Below, piece after piece: positions 9,127 through 19,929 of a DNA stretch of 64,000 bases. The DNA comes from Christensenellaceae bacterium OttesenSCG-928-K19 (GTDB lineage Bacteria > Bacillota > Clostridia > Christensenellales > Christensenellaceae). The translations under genes and the position numbers were made by a program. Numbering within the stretch: position 1 is the stretch's first letter; each line of letters starts with the position of its first letter. Location of the stretch: positions 1 to 64,000 of the forward strand of contig JAJDHD010000011.1 in the NCBI GenBank assembly GCA_030266015.1. Direction: 5' to 3'. The notes beneath the pieces were generated by a model that did not search any database, was not told the origin of the DNA, and saw only the letters and a list, made by a program, of their open reading frames with translations.

Positions 9127-10629
9127 TTAGCCCAGCAATTTATTGATGCCATTGATATATGCCAGGATCGACGACTCAATGATGTCCGTAGACAGGCCGC
9201 GCCCGGTCACTGTTTTGTCTCCCGCGCTCACTTTCACGATAACCTCACCCAGCGCGTCTTCGCCATGGGACACAGCGTTGATTTTGTAGCTTTGCAGTGT
9301 CGTGTCCACGGGCACGATTTTTTCAATTGCCTGGTAGGCTGCGTCCACCGGGCCGTCACCAAACGCCACCTGTGCCTGTTCTTTGCCGTCCATATCCTCC
9401 AGCAGTATGCTGGCGGTGGCGCGGAATGCGTTGCCGCTGTTCACCACAAACTGCTTCAGCTTATAATGCTCTGTTACCTTGGCTGTTTTGTCGGATACCA
9501 GCGCCTCAATATCATATTCCGTCACTTCTTTTTTCTTGTCGCATAAATCCTTGAACTGGGCAAATGCCGTGTCCAGCTCGTCCTTGCCCAGGTTATACCC
9601 CAGTTCCTTCAAAAAGTCCTCAAACGCATGCCGTCCGGAGTGCTTGCCCAGCACCATTTTGTTTGTTGTCAGCCCGACAGATTCGGGCGTCATAATTTCG
9701 TAGGTTTCGCGCTTTGCCAGCACGCCGTGCTGGTGGATGCCGCTTTCGTGCGCAAAGGCGTTTGCGCCCACAATTGCTTTGTTTGGCGGGATGGAAACGC
9801 CAATTGTCTTGGAGAGCAGTCGGGAGGTGCGGTAAATCTGCTTTGAGTCGATGTTTGTATCCGCGTCAAATAAATTTCGGCGCGTGTGGATGGCCATCAC
9901 CACTTCCTCTAACGACGCGTTGCCCGCACGCTCGCCAATGCCGTTTACTGTGCATTCAACCTGCGTTGCGCCCGCTGCTACCGAGGCCAGCGAATTACCC
10001 ACCGCCATGCCCAGGTCATTGTGGCAGTGCACGGAAATATCGATGTCGTCAATCCCTTCCACATTTTGCTTCAGGTAAGAGATCAACTCGCCCATCTCTG
10101 CGGGCAGCGCATAACCTACCGTGTCCGGAATGTTGACGGTTTTCGCACCAGCGTCTATTGCCGCCTTCACAGCCTTTGCCAAAAACGGCCTGTCGCTGCG
10201 GAAGGCATCCTCTGCCGAGAATTCTACATCTGGCAGCAATGTGCATGCATAGCTGATGGATTCCTTTATCTTTTCCAGCACCTGCTCTTCGCTCATTTTC
10301 AGCTTATATTCCATGTGCAGCGGCGATGTAGCCAAAAAGATGTGAATGCGGGGGGCCACCGCGCCTTTTAATGCCTCATAAGACGCGTCAATATCCTTCT
10401 TTACCGCACGGTTGAGAGACGCTACCGCCGCGGTTTTAACCTCGTTTGCAATGGCCTGCACGCTTTCAAAATCGCCTGGGGATGAAATGGCAAAGCCTGC
10501 CTCAATCACATCCACCTTTAATGCCTCCAACTGTTTTGCGACAGCAATTTTCTCGGCCAGGTTCATGCTGCATCCCGGCGATTGTTCCCCATCCCTTAAT
10601 GTAGTATCAAATATTTTAATTGTTTTCAT
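9127..10629 (-). CDS. leuA: 2-isopropylmalate synthase
   Basis: A 500-residue first enzyme of leucine synthesis, joining 2-oxoisovalerate and acetyl-CoA. Motifs are FDTTLRDGEQSPG at the start, HCHNDLGMAVGNS and GERAGNASLEE in the barrel, and an HESGIHQHG segment. The C-terminal LeuA dimer domain (about residues 370-500) normally gives leucine feedback inhibition. The start has an AAAGGAG site. It lies 51 bases after ilvD and 39 before cimA in one transcript direction. Confidence 0.95.
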   Translation of the reverse strand: MKTIKIFDTTLRDGEQSPGCSMNLAEKIAVAKQLEALKVDVIEAGFAISSPGDFESVQAIANEVKTAAVASLNRAVKKDIDASYEALKGAVAPRIHIFLATSPLHMEYKLKMSEEQVLEKIKESISYACTLLPDVEFSAEDAFRSDRPFLAKAVKAAIDAGAKTVNIPDTVGYALPAEMGELISYLKQNVEGIDDIDISVHCHNDLGMAVGNSLASVAAGATQVECTVNGIGERAGNASLEEVVMAIHTRRNLFDADTNIDSKQIYRTSRLLSKTIGVSIPPNKAIVGANAFAHESGIHQHGVLAKRETYEIMTPESVGLTTNKMVLGKHSGRHAFEDFLKELGYNLGKDELDTAFAQFKDLCDKKKEVTEYDIEALVSDKTAKVTEHYKLKQFVVNSGNAFRATASILLEDMDGKEQAQVAFGDGPVDAAYQAIEKIVPVDTTLQSYKINAVSHGEDALGEVIVKVSAGDKTVTGRGLSTDIIESSILAYINGINKLLG

Positions 10630-10680
10630 TTTTATTACTCCTTTTTTATCACTGCTTACGGTTTTTTGTTATCCAATTTT

Positions 10681-12333
10681 CTATTCCAGCACTGCGCCTT
10701 TGTCGGCGCTTGTCACCATTCGTGCATACCTCGCAAGCCAGCCGCCTACATTTCTGTTGGGCGCTTCTGGCTGCGAGCCCGTAAGTCGTTCTTTTAGCTC
10801 GGATTCTGAAAGATCCAGAGCCACAGAGTAATTGTCTATGTCTATTGCTATCATATCGCCCTCGCGCACATAAGCGATCAGCCCGCCTGCCGCTGCCTCG
10901 GGGGATACATGGCCGATGGACGCGCCGCGTGACGCGCCGGAAAACCGGCCGTCTGTAATCAGCGCCACGTCCTTATCCAGCCCCATGCCGGCCAGTGCCG
11001 ATGTGGGCGCAAGCATCTCACGCATACCCGGGCCGCCTTTTGGCCCCTCATAGCGGATGACGACAACATCGCCTTTGTTGATTTTGCCATCCATAATGGC
11101 GGCATAGGCCTCGTCCTCCCCGTCAAAGACCCGCGCAGGGCCGCTGTGCTTCATCATTTCGGGCGCAACCGCAGATCGCTTTACTACACAGCCGTTTTCT
11201 GCGATGTTGCCAAACAGCACCGCAATGCCGCCCGTCTTCGAGTAGGGGTCTTCCACCGGGCGGATCACGTCGCCTGTACGTTTTGCTTTTTTAACACGAT
11301 CCATCAACATGCCGTCTACGGTCTTATTGTCTTGTATCAGGTCTTTTTTCGTGAGTTCCGCCATCACCGCGGGCACGCCGCCACATTCGTTCAATTCTTC
11401 TATATAGTGGTGCCCGGCAGGCGCCAGATGGCACAGGTTGGGCGTTTTTTCGCTGATCTCATTCACTTTTCTCAGGTCGATGCTGATGCCGCATTCGTGC
11501 GCGATGGCGGGCAGGTGCAGCATACTGTTTGTGCTGCATCCCAGCGCCATATCCACGGCAAGCGCATTTTCAAACGCTGCCTGTGTCATGATATCGCGCG
11601 GCCTGGTGTCCTGTTCCACGGCCTTCATCACCTGCATACCCGCGTGTTTTGCCAGCGCGATGCGTGCTGCTGCTACCGCGGGGATGGTGCCGTTGCCTGC
11701 CAGCGCCATGCCCAACGCTTCTGCCAAGCAGTTCATGGAATTTGCCGTGTACATGCCCGAGCAGCTTCCGCAGCCGGGGCACGCGCCTTGCTCAAATTCC
11801 AGCAGCTCTTCTTTATCGATTTTACCGCCGGCATATGCGCCCACCGCTTCAAACATGCTGGACAGGCTGGTTTTTTTGCCTTGTACACGTCCTGCCAGCA
11901 TCGGTCCGCCGGAGACCACAACCGCGGGGATATTCACCCTCGCCGCCGCCATCAGCATGCCGGGCACAATCTTGTCGCAATTGGGCACCAGCACCATGCC
12001 GTCAAACGCATGTGCTTTTGCCATGCTTTCCACACTGTCTGCTATGAGCTCGCGCGAGGGCAGCGAATACCGCATCCCTTCATGCCCCATGGCAATGCCG
12101 TCACATACGCCGATGGACGGGAACTCAAATGGTGTGCCTCCTGCCATGCGGATGCCGTCCTTTGCCGCCTGTGCCACCCGGTCCAGATACAGGTGCCCGG
12201 GCACAATCTCGCTTTTGGCGGAGACCACTGCGATCAGTGGGCGGGATAACTCTTCCTCTGTCATACCCAGCGCATAGAACAACGAACGGTGGGGCGCTTT
12301 GTCTATTCCTTTTTTAACGTTGTCACTCTTCAT
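10681..12333 (-). CDS. ilvD: Dihydroxy-acid dehydratase
   Basis: A 550-residue Fe-S enzyme that dehydrates dihydroxy acids to 2-oxoisovalerate and 2-oxo-3-methylvalerate. Cluster and active-site motifs are NCDKIVPGM and the run [17 protein letters not shown]; the C-terminal part has [11 protein letters not shown]. An ATG seven codons upstream exists, but [17 protein letters not shown] is the standard family start and has a GAAAGG site 7 bases before it, so I chose 12333. It is the fourth gene of the ilv-leu operon. Confidence 0.95.
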   Translation of the reverse strand: MKSDNVKKGIDKAPHRSLFYALGMTEEELSRPLIAVVSAKSEIVPGHLYLDRVAQAAKDGIRMAGGTPFEFPSIGVCDGIAMGHEGMRYSLPSRELIADSVESMAKAHAFDGMVLVPNCDKIVPGMLMAAARVNIPAVVVSGGPMLAGRVQGKKTSLSSMFEAVGAYAGGKIDKEELLEFEQGACPGCGSCSGMYTANSMNCLAEALGMALAGNGTIPAVAAARIALAKHAGMQVMKAVEQDTRPRDIMTQAAFENALAVDMALGCSTNSMLHLPAIAHECGISIDLRKVNEISEKTPNLCHLAPAGHHYIEELNECGGVPAVMAELTKKDLIQDNKTVDGMLMDRVKKAKRTGDVIRPVEDPYSKTGGIAVLFGNIAENGCVVKRSAVAPEMMKHSGPARVFDGEDEAYAAIMDGKINKGDVVVIRYEGPKGGPGMREMLAPTSALAGMGLDKDVALITDGRFSGASRGASIGHVSPEAAAGGLIAYVREGDMIAIDIDNYSVALDLSESELKERLTGSQPEAPNRNVGGWLARYARMVTSADKGAVLE

Positions 12334-12416
12334 AATAACCTTTCTCAAGTGCATTTACCCAATCAGCCCAGTGGTAAAAGCTGGCATTGCCTACACGCTT
12401 TCTTGGGCTGACCGCA

Positions 12417-13439
<1,023 letters not shown>

Positions 13440-13533
13440 TCATGAATATTTATAGTACACCGGGCAGCGCGCTGCAAGGCAACCGCCAGCCCACATGTAA
13501 CTTTCAATGAGTATTGCCAAAAGGTTCTTTGGT

Positions 13534-14034
13534 TCACTCGTCATGGATGGTATCCGCGCCGCGTTCCAGGGCTGTGATGCCGGTGCGTGCCATTTCCAGT
13601 ATGCCAAACTCCGCCAGAAGCTCGATGAGCGCATCGTTTTTTTCCGGCGTGCCGGCAAGCTCCACCACAAGGGCTTTTTTGCCCACGTCTACAATTTTTG
13701 TGCGGAAAATATCACAAAGCTCTATAATCGCTGCCCGTTTTTTTGTGTCCGCTTTTACCTTCACCAGCACCAGCTCTTTGTATACCGAGCTTTTGGAACG
13801 TATGGCTTTTACTTTGACCACATCAATCAGCTTATTAAGCTGTTTTTTGATCTGCTCCAGTATCTGCTCATCGCCCACCACCTCCACAGTGATGCGCGAG
13901 ATCTCCGGGTTGTCCGTTTCCCCCACGGAAAGTGAGCGGATGTTGTATCCTCGTTTGGAAAACATTCCTGTGACTTTGTTTAGGACACCCGAGGTGTTTT
14001 TGACTAGTATGGATAGTACATATCTTCGAATCAT
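13534..14034 (-). CDS. ilvN: Acetolactate synthase regulatory (small) subunit
   Basis: A 166-residue ACT-domain subunit that binds valine and activates IlvB. The start MIRRYVLSILVKNTSGVLNK is the family norm; an ATG eight codons upstream is ignored because GAGG lies about 7 bases before 14034. The N-terminal ACT domain spans about residues 3-75 (GMFSKRGYNIRSLSVG), with the C-terminal small-subunit domain after it. It is 36 bases downstream of ilvB. Confidence 0.93.
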   Translation of the reverse strand: MIRRYVLSILVKNTSGVLNKVTGMFSKRGYNIRSLSVGETDNPEISRITVEVVGDEQILEQIKKQLNKLIDVVKVKAIRSKSSVYKELVLVKVKADTKKRAAIIELCDIFRTKIVDVGKKALVVELAGTPEKNDALIELLAEFGILEMARTGITALERGADTIHDE

Positions 14035-14070
14035 GTTATACCTCACATTCAGGCGCAATATGCGCTCCGC

Positions 14071-15738
14071 TTATTTGTTGACTTCCATAATGATCTCATC
14101 CAGCCCGCGCCCGCCAGGCACCATGGGCAGCACGTTTTCGTCCTCGTTGATATCGCACGCGATGATTACCGGGCCGTCCTGCCGGAAGGCTTCTTCCATC
14201 TTTTGCCGCAGCTCTGTTTTATCGGCAATATGAAAGCCCTTTGCTCCAAACGCTTCCGCCAGCTTCACATAATCTGTCGGGTTGTTGAGCGTCGTGTTGC
14301 AATAGCGTTCATCATAAAACAGCTTTTGCCATTGCCGCACCATTCCCAGCACTTGGTTGTTGAGGATCAGTATTGTCACAGGTATATTATACTTCACTGC
14401 GGTCACAATTTCTTGCAAATTCATGTGAAAACTGCCGTCGCCCGCAATATTTACCACACGCCTGTCTGTGCCAATGGCCGCGCCTTCTGCCGCGCCAAAG
14501 CCAAAGCCCATTGTTCCCAGCCCACCAGAGGTGATGAATTGCCGCGGCCGGTCGATCTTTAAGAACTGTGCCGCCCACATCTGGTGCTGGCCAACCTCTG
14601 TTGTAAATACAGCATCATTTGGGGCAAACTCCTGCATGGTTTGCAATATCTTTTTAGGGTACTGCGCGTTTTTTCCTGCCCTGTCTACCGGATACCGCTT
14701 CTTCCACGTTTGCACCTGCTGCATCCATTCATTCTCTTTTTTGGTTTTTACCTTGGGTGTCAATGTGTCTAACACATCTTTCGCATTTCCTGTTATTTCA
14801 TAATGCGCTTGTATATTCTTATTGATTTCGGCAGGATCCACATCAATGTGCAATACTTTTGCCTGCTTGGCAAATTTGGCATGGTCGGACGTTACGCGTT
14901 CGGAAAATCTTGCCCCTATGGCAATCAACAGGTCACAGTGCGTGGCGCACAATGCCGATGTCTTTGTGCCGTGCATACCGATCATTCCTGTATATCGTTC
15001 ATCGTTTTGCGGAAACGCGCCAATGCCCATCAAGGTTGTCGTAACCGGTGCGCCGATTTTCTTTGCCAGCGCAAACACTTCCTCCTCGGCATCCGAGGCG
15101 ATAACGCCGCCGCCGATATACAGGAAAGGTCGTTTGCTTTCATTGATTGCCTGCGCAGCAGCCAGGATATCACTGGCAGAAAAAGCGTTTTTGTGGCTGA
15201 TGGGCAGGGGAGTGGCTGGTGCATATTCACATTGCTCCATTGTGATATCCTTGGGAACGTCGATTAAAACCGGTCCTTTGCGTCCGCTGTTCGCAATATA
15301 GAACGCCTGCCGCACTGCGTCTGCCAGATGGGAAATTTTCTTTACAATCATGTTATGTTTGGTGATGGGAGCGGTGACGCCTGTGATGTCGATTTCCTGA
15401 AAGCTGTCCTTACCCAGGTTTTTCATTTCCACATTTGCGGTGATTGCAACAACAGGGACAGAATCCATGTAGGCTGTCGCAATTCCGGTTACCAGGTTTG
15501 TTGCGCCCGGACCGCTTGTGGAAAAAACAACGCCCGCTTTTCCTGTTGCCCGCGCATAACCATCTGCGGCGTGCGCTGCGTGCTGCTCGTGGGCGGTCAG
15601 TATGTGGCGGATTTCATGCCTGTACTCATAAAGAGCATCATAGATAGGCAGCGCGGTTCCTCCCGGAAAGCCAAACACAGTGTCCGCACCCTGCTCCTTT
15701 AAACATTCCATGATGATTTGTGCACCAGTTAATTTCAC
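14071..15738 (-). CDS. ilvB: Acetolactate synthase large (catalytic) subunit
   Basis: A 555-residue thiamine-diphosphate enzyme that makes acetolactate from pyruvate, the first common step for Ile, Val and Leu. Motifs include FGFPGGTALPIYD, HEQHAAHAADGYARATG with the catalytic Glu, and the ThDP/Mg motif GDGSFHMNLQE through ILNN. An ATG at 15759 is in frame, but AAAGGAG ends 8 bases before a GTG at 15738. That GTG gives the family-standard start (V/M)KLTGAQIIMECL, so I take it. Expression should depend on the upstream attenuator. Confidence 0.93.
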   Translation of the reverse strand: MKLTGAQIIMECLKEQGADTVFGFPGGTALPIYDALYEYRHEIRHILTAHEQHAAHAADGYARATGKAGVVFSTSGPGATNLVTGIATAYMDSVPVVAITANVEMKNLGKDSFQEIDITGVTAPITKHNMIVKKISHLADAVRQAFYIANSGRKGPVLIDVPKDITMEQCEYAPATPLPISHKNAFSASDILAAAQAINESKRPFLYIGGGVIASDAEEEVFALAKKIGAPVTTTLMGIGAFPQNDERYTGMIGMHGTKTSALCATHCDLLIAIGARFSERVTSDHAKFAKQAKVLHIDVDPAEINKNIQAHYEITGNAKDVLDTLTPKVKTKKENEWMQQVQTWKKRYPVDRAGKNAQYPKKILQTMQEFAPNDAVFTTEVGQHQMWAAQFLKIDRPRQFITSGGLGTMGFGFGAAEGAAIGTDRRVVNIAGDGSFHMNLQEIVTAVKYNIPVTILILNNQVLGMVRQWQKLFYDERYCNTTLNNPTDYVKLAEAFGAKGFHIADKTELRQKMEEAFRQDGPVIIACDINEDENVLPMVPGGRGLDEIIMEVNK

Positions 15739-15771
15739 GTTTATCGCTCCTTTACTCATCCTTAATCCAAC

Positions 15772-15802
15772 AAAAAAGGTCTGCGCTTATTGCGCAGACC
15801 TT
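15772..15802 (-). terminator. Attenuator terminator before ilvB
   Basis: Perfect 11-bp stem AAGGTCTGCGC / GCGCAGACCTT with a 5-nt AATAA loop, followed by a U6 run on the minus strand. It lies between the leader-peptide stop (15843) and the ilvB start, so it would end transcription before the operon unless an antiterminator forms. I could not identify the antiterminator strand with confidence. Confidence 0.9.
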
Positions 15803-15842
15803 GGATTACAACTTTGGTTCTTCCAGTCCTTTATCGCACCAT

Positions 15843-15941
15843 TTAGGTACAACCGCAACAAGCCTTATTCGTGCCGCCAATGATGACGACGCTAATAAGG
15901 TTAAGGACGAGAATGAGGTTTTTAGAAATCAAATTATGCAT
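15843..15941 (-). CDS. Branched-chain amino-acid leader peptide (attenuator peptide)
   Basis: A 32-codon reading frame between the promoter and the attenuator terminator. Residues 4-21 contain 13 Leu, Ile or Val codons, including the runs LILVL and VVII, and the peptide ends GGTNKACCGCT then TAA. An AAGGA element lies 10 bases before the ATG. By analogy with the classical ilv leaders, ribosome stalling at these codons when charged tRNAs are scarce would prevent the downstream terminator. Function is inferred from composition and placement, which fit very well. Confidence 0.88.
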   Translation of the reverse strand: MHNLISKNLILVLNLISVVIIGGTNKACCGCT

Positions 15942-15972
15942 TTTCTCTTCATCCTTGCGATTGATGGTACTT

Positions 15973-16001
15973 AGTATAATAGTATATCGAGATGATGTCA
16001 A
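15973..16001 (-). promoter_or_regulatory. Promoter of the ilv-leu operon
   Basis: Consensus sigma-70 type: -35 TTGACA (15996-16001), 17-nt spacer, -10 TATACT (15973-15978), reading leftward. The start should fall near 15966, about 25 nt before the leader-peptide ATG. Confidence 0.85.
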
Positions 16002-16310
16002 TATTTTTTAACAGGATGAGCCGAAAAAAGATAAGTTTTGGGAAAATGTAGACGCAGAAAACGCCATAAATGAGTCGAGAAACTCTTTGCTTTCCCAGGG
16101 GAACATAGCGCTGTTTGTGCAATGGAGTTTCCTTTGATATTGCAATATTTAACGATAGTACTCATGATTTTGGAAAGTTTGCGGGTGTTGCGGATAAAGT
16201 ATTGGAGCGTAGAGGTGGCAAGATTGTTTAGATAGTCGAAGGATTTGGGGTTGCGCATGATTTGGGAAAGTAGGCTATAAATTTATTCGGATATCAAATC
16301 TATGGTGAAA
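16002..16310. other. Intergenic stretch without a confident gene
   Basis: This lies between two divergent promoters. A weak 86-codon minus-strand frame (15998-16258) has no clear ribosome site, overlaps the ilv -35 box and matches nothing I recognise. The plus strand also shows short open pieces only. It may be a decayed gene. Confidence 0.4.
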
Positions 16311-16339
16311 TTGCAAAGACAATGGATTTGTATTATGAT
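16311..16339 (+). promoter_or_regulatory. Promoter of the MFS transporter gene
   Basis: TTGCAA (16311-16316), 17-nt spacer, TATGAT (16334-16339). Transcription from about 16346 rules out the in-frame ATG at 16322 as the start. Confidence 0.6.
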
Positions 16340-16381
16340 GGAGAAAGGTATACAAAATCCGCAAACATGGGGGAAGAAGCT

Positions 16382-17608
16382 ATGGGACAGAGTGCAAAAG
16401 GCGGGCTAACAAAAAAGCACATTGTTTTTATACTGATGGCATATTGTGCGTATGTTGTATACGCCTTTTATTTCAACGGATATGGCGCAAATGCTTCTGT
16501 GATGATGGAGCACTATCAGATTACATCGGCGCAGCAGGGGTTCATTCTTACCATGCAATCTATTGGCGGGCTGGCGGCGGCGATTTACCTGTCACTCCAT
16601 GGGGAGCGGTATAACAAGGTCAATGTGATTGGACTTGGTATTTTGTTTATGGGAATCGCCTGCCTGGCCATAGGCTTTGCGCCGCCATATACCGGGCTTA
16701 TTTTACTGGTGATCCTGGGGGGCGTGGGCTACACAAGCATCGACGTGATGCTGAACAGCCTGATCCCGGAGATGTATCCAAAACAGAAGAATACGGTATT
16801 GCCCATAGCACACGCGTTTTTTGGGGCGGGTGCAATGATAACGCCGCTGCTTGTTACGAGGATGGTGAATCCGGATACCCCGTCCAGCTTTGCGGCTCCA
16901 TTTATGCTCATAGGTATTTTGAGCCTTATCATCTTTTTAATTTATCTTGTGGTAAGCAGGCGGGTGATACCCGAAACACCGTATGCGGATATGGCAGAAA
17001 TACGGAAACAGGTATCCGGCAATCCAGCGGAGATATTCAAAACAAAGAAAGCGTGGATGTTCCTTGTCGCGGGTATTTTCTATTTTTCCTTCCAGACGGG
17101 ACTTATCAACTGGCTGCCCTCTTATTGCCTGGAAATTGGCCTGGACTTTAGCATTTCCAACACCATGCTGACCGCGTTTTTTGTGGGATCACTTGTGATG
17201 CGCTTTGTCAGTCCACTCATTTTGAAAAGAATCGATGCCGCACGGATGTATATTTTGTTTGGGATTATCTCTGTGGCGGCAATCACCCTGGCACTTTTTA
17301 TGACAAACCCCACCATTATGATGGTGCTTATTGTAATAAACGGTTTTATGCAGGGCTCTTGCGTCGCGCTGTTGGTGCTGATGTCTACAGCGGCGTTCCC
17401 GCACAGGGTTGCTTCTGCGAGTTCGCTTACATTCATCGCGGTTAACATAGGTATGATGACTGCCCCCCTGTGGATGGGGGAGATTGCCAAATATACCGGA
17501 TATAAAATCCCGCTTTTGCTGGGCTGCGCCTGCCTGCTGTTGTCGGTGGTGATGGTGGCGGTGATTCAGGCTACAGGAAAGAAACAAAGACCTGTGGACG
17601 CGAATTAA
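16382..17608 (+). CDS. Major facilitator superfamily transporter
   Basis: A 408-residue integral membrane protein with about 12 hydrophobic segments in the 6+6 MFS pattern. Segments include VFILMAYCAYVVYAFYFNGY at the N-terminus and a loop LHGERYNKVN after the second helix, like the MFS loop 2-3. The start was chosen at 16382 because GGGGGAAG lies just upstream and the promoter excludes earlier starts. Substrate is unknown; the general shape resembles FucP/sugar-type or drug-type members. It is monocistronic, ending in a strong terminator. Confidence 0.8.
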   Translation: MGQSAKGGLTKKHIVFILMAYCAYVVYAFYFNGYGANASVMMEHYQITSAQQGFILTMQSIGGLAAAIYLSLHGERYNKVNVIGLGILFMGIACLAIGFAPPYTGLILLVILGGVGYTSIDVMLNSLIPEMYPKQKNTVLPIAHAFFGAGAMITPLLVTRMVNPDTPSSFAAPFMLIGILSLIIFLIYLVVSRRVIPETPYADMAEIRKQVSGNPAEIFKTKKAWMFLVAGIFYFSFQTGLINWLPSYCLEIGLDFSISNTMLTAFFVGSLVMRFVSPLILKRIDAARMYILFGIISVAAITLALFMTNPTIMMVLIVINGFMQGSCVALLVLMSTAAFPHRVASASSLTFIAVNIGMMTAPLWMGEIAKYTGYKIPLLLGCACLLLSVVMVAVIQATGKKQRPVDAN

Positions 17609-17610
17609 AG

Positions 17611-17650
17611 AAAAAGCTCCATTGTGGTTATACTACAATGGAGCTTTTTT
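17611..17650. terminator. Bidirectional intrinsic terminator
   Basis: Perfect 13-bp stem AAAGCTCCATTGT (17613-17625) / ACAATGGAGCTTT (17635-17647), with A and T runs on the flanks, between the convergent MFS and ABC-permease genes. Confidence 0.9.
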
Positions 17651-17666
17651 GATTTAACATATTTTT

Positions 17667-18815
17667 TCAGGCTGTACGCTGCTTTTGCCGGGAAACCACT
17701 AATGCGGCCGCGAGGAACGCGGCGGCAAACAGCAATTGAATTCCCATGCTTTGTGCCATTTCTGTGGTAAGCTGTGAGGCCGCGCCACTCCCTATGCTTA
17801 AATCTGTTACATGTACGTACCAATAGGTGGGGAATAGCTGGGCGATGCGTTGCATATCGCTGCCCATGACTTCCAGCGGAACAAACACGCCGCCAAGAAA
17901 GCTTAATCCCAGCCCGACAGCGTTGGCAAGTGCGGATAGCATATTGCCGCTTTTGGAGAGCTGGCCGATCAAAAAGGCGAGTGTGACAGATGTGGCGAGG
18001 AAGCACGCAGCGTTCAAAAGGCAGATGAGCGCGCCGGATTGCAGCATGTCGCTGCCATACATAATAAAACCAAACAAAATCAATACGGCGAAGCAAATGG
18101 CGGCAAGCGCTATAGCGCCCAGGCCAAGGCCAAAGTTTTTGCTGCGCAGCGGCAATGCCGAGCTGTTCATGCGCATGGCGATTTGCTTTTGATTGAAAAC
18201 CATCAGCACTGGGCACAGGCCAAATATAATCATCAACAAAACGGCGTAGCTCAGGTATTTGTAGTAATAATAAATACCCGGAGCCTCTGCTCCTTCGGGA
18301 TGGGTCATGGTGACAGCAGCCTGTGAGGAAAGGTCGTTTGCGGTATTGATAAGCGCATCGGCCAACGAAAATCCAGCGCCCAGGTAAACGCCCAGTGTGG
18401 AGGTGTAACCTTCCACCAGATGGGTCACGTATTCACCCGAATAAGAGCTGGGGATCTGCGCGTTCTCCAGCATGGGGGATTTGCCGGAGAGAAGCGTTTG
18501 CTCATAGCCGGCGGGGATAAACAGGATATAGGCTACATCGCGGTTATACAGCGCATCCTGCAAGGCTTGCACGTCATCGGGCAGGCTTATGAGGGTATGC
18601 CGCTCTGCCAGTATACCGGTGAGCGCCCGGGAGGCGCCGGAGCTGTCCCTGTCAATTATGGCAAGATTTACTTTTGTGTCAGAATAGCTTTCAAGCTGCT
18701 GGGTAGAGCCGAAATTTGAGAATGCCGCCACAAGGATAATGAATATCATCAGGTACATGATGAGCATACCTATATTCTGCCGTACAATTTTTAAAAAGCA
18801 TTTAAATACTTGCAT
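17667..18815 (-). CDS. ABC-2 type transporter permease (second permease)
   Basis: A 382-residue membrane subunit. The start MQVFKCFLKIVRQN at 18815 has GGAGG 8 bases upstream and overlaps the previous gene by 14 bases. The topology is one N-terminal helix, a long extracellular domain (about residues 40-170), then five hydrophobic segments, as in ABC-2 exporters. With its partner permease and ATPase it matches the three-gene LnrL/M/N-type layout for lipid or polyene antibiotic export; that function is inferred. Confidence 0.82.
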   Translation of the reverse strand: MQVFKCFLKIVRQNIGMLIMYLMIFIILVAAFSNFGSTQQLESYSDTKVNLAIIDRDSSGASRALTGILAERHTLISLPDDVQALQDALYNRDVAYILFIPAGYEQTLLSGKSPMLENAQIPSSYSGEYVTHLVEGYTSTLGVYLGAGFSLADALINTANDLSSQAAVTMTHPEGAEAPGIYYYYKYLSYAVLLMIIFGLCPVLMVFNQKQIAMRMNSSALPLRSKNFGLGLGAIALAAICFAVLILFGFIMYGSDMLQSGALICLLNAACFLATSVTLAFLIGQLSKSGNMLSALANAVGLGLSFLGGVFVPLEVMGSDMQRIAQLFPTYWYVHVTDLSIGSGAASQLTTEMAQSMGIQLLFAAAFLAAALVVSRQKQRTA

Positions 18816-19929
18816 ATTGTTTCCTCCGGAGTATTGCGACGCTCGCGGCGCACAGTATGCCGCCAATGGCAGCGAGAAGTACGATGTTGGTCCAGAAACG
18901 CTCGCCCGCACCATATGCGTCCAGCGTATAAAAGGAGTCCACAATCAGCGAGGCAGGGTTGATTCTATTGAAGATGGGAGCGTTCTTTTCCACAATAAAG
19001 CGCATATTGGAATACATGAGGCCGCTGAAGAAGCACAGCAGCAGCGAAATGCTGATGAGGAAGCCGTCCTTTGTGCCGCGGCTGCCGCGTACGGCAACGC
19101 CTATCAGCATACCCAGCATCACACCCACAAACACGCCACACAGGCTTGTGAGCAGGATCGCCGGGATGTTACCGCCAAAGTCGATATTGGGCAAGGCAGA
19201 AAGATATGCAATTAAAACCAGCACAATACCGAACATGACAGTGACAGCGGCGAGAATATCACTCCAAACGCCTGTCAGCTTGGGTGTGGGGGCTATGCTG
19301 CGCCGCGCGCCCAGCGCCGACAGGTTGGGCTGTGCGGACACCGCGCCCGACAGGCCAAAGAAGCTGCCGTATAGACAGGTCATGGCAATGAGCGCGTAAA
19401 AATTCTCTCGCATGAAATCAAGGCTGCCGGACGATAGGGAAATCTGCTCCACTGCCTGCGGTGGGTTGGTCAGCTCACGCACGGTATCCGCGATCAAGGC
19501 CGGGTCTTTGTGGGCGACCGTTGTAACAGTTGCCGTTACCTGCAAATAGCTGTCCAGCACGCTTTTTAGCATACTCTGGTTTAACCCGTCAGTTTTAACG
19601 GTGAGGGAGGGTGATTCGTCTATCACATAAATGCCGTCCACCTCTTCGCTTTCCAGCATCGAGAGCGCCTGTGCTTTGTTGGTATGCTGCGGCGTGATAA
19701 AAGCGTCTTCTCCACTGGCGAGCGATTCCAGTGTTTCCGAAAAGCTTTCGTTTTGCTGCTGCTCTACGATGGCGACGGGAATGGGCTCAAGCTGCTCGAT
19801 ATTGGTAAGAAGCTGGCCAAAGCTGACATAAAACAATGTCCCCAGCAAAATAGGGAAAACCAGCGTCCAGAACATATTGGCACGGTCTCCGAGGATGCAT
19901 TTCAGCCTGTATTTATACAGCGTTTTCAT
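18802..19929 (-). CDS. ABC-2 type transporter permease (first permease)
   Basis: A 375-residue paralogue of the next gene. It starts MKTLYKYRLKCILGDRANMFWTLVFPILLG, with an N-terminal helix, an external domain and C-terminal helix bundle. It overlaps the ATPase gene by 4 bases, indicating translational coupling. Two non-identical permeases imply a heterodimeric channel. Confidence 0.82.
   Translation of the reverse strand: MKTLYKYRLKCILGDRANMFWTLVFPILLGTLFYVSFGQLLTNIEQLEPIPVAIVEQQQNESFSETLESLASGEDAFITPQHTNKAQALSMLESEEVDGIYVIDESPSLTVKTDGLNQSMLKSVLDSYLQVTATVTTVAHKDPALIADTVRELTNPPQAVEQISLSSGSLDFMRENFYALIAMTCLYGSFFGLSGAVSAQPNLSALGARRSIAPTPKLTGVWSDILAAVTVMFGIVLVLIAYLSALPNIDFGGNIPAILLTSLCGVFVGVMLGMLIGVAVRGSRGTKDGFLISISLLLCFFSGLMYSNMRFIVEKNAPIFNRINPASLIVDSFYTLDAYGAGERFWTNIVLLAAIGGILCAASVAILRRKQYASI

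Noticed and set aside
11146-12277. Long plus-strand frames across ilvD
   Set aside because: Antisense shadows of an unmistakable IlvD; compositions rich in His, Cys and Arg with no domain.
15760-15966. T-box riboswitch in front of ilvB
   Set aside because: No conserved T-box segment; the leader-peptide and terminator arrangement explains the region.
15998-16258. An 86-codon minus-strand frame upstream of ilvB
   Set aside because: No clear ribosome site, overlaps the ilv -35 box and has no recognisable motif; kept only as a possible remnant.
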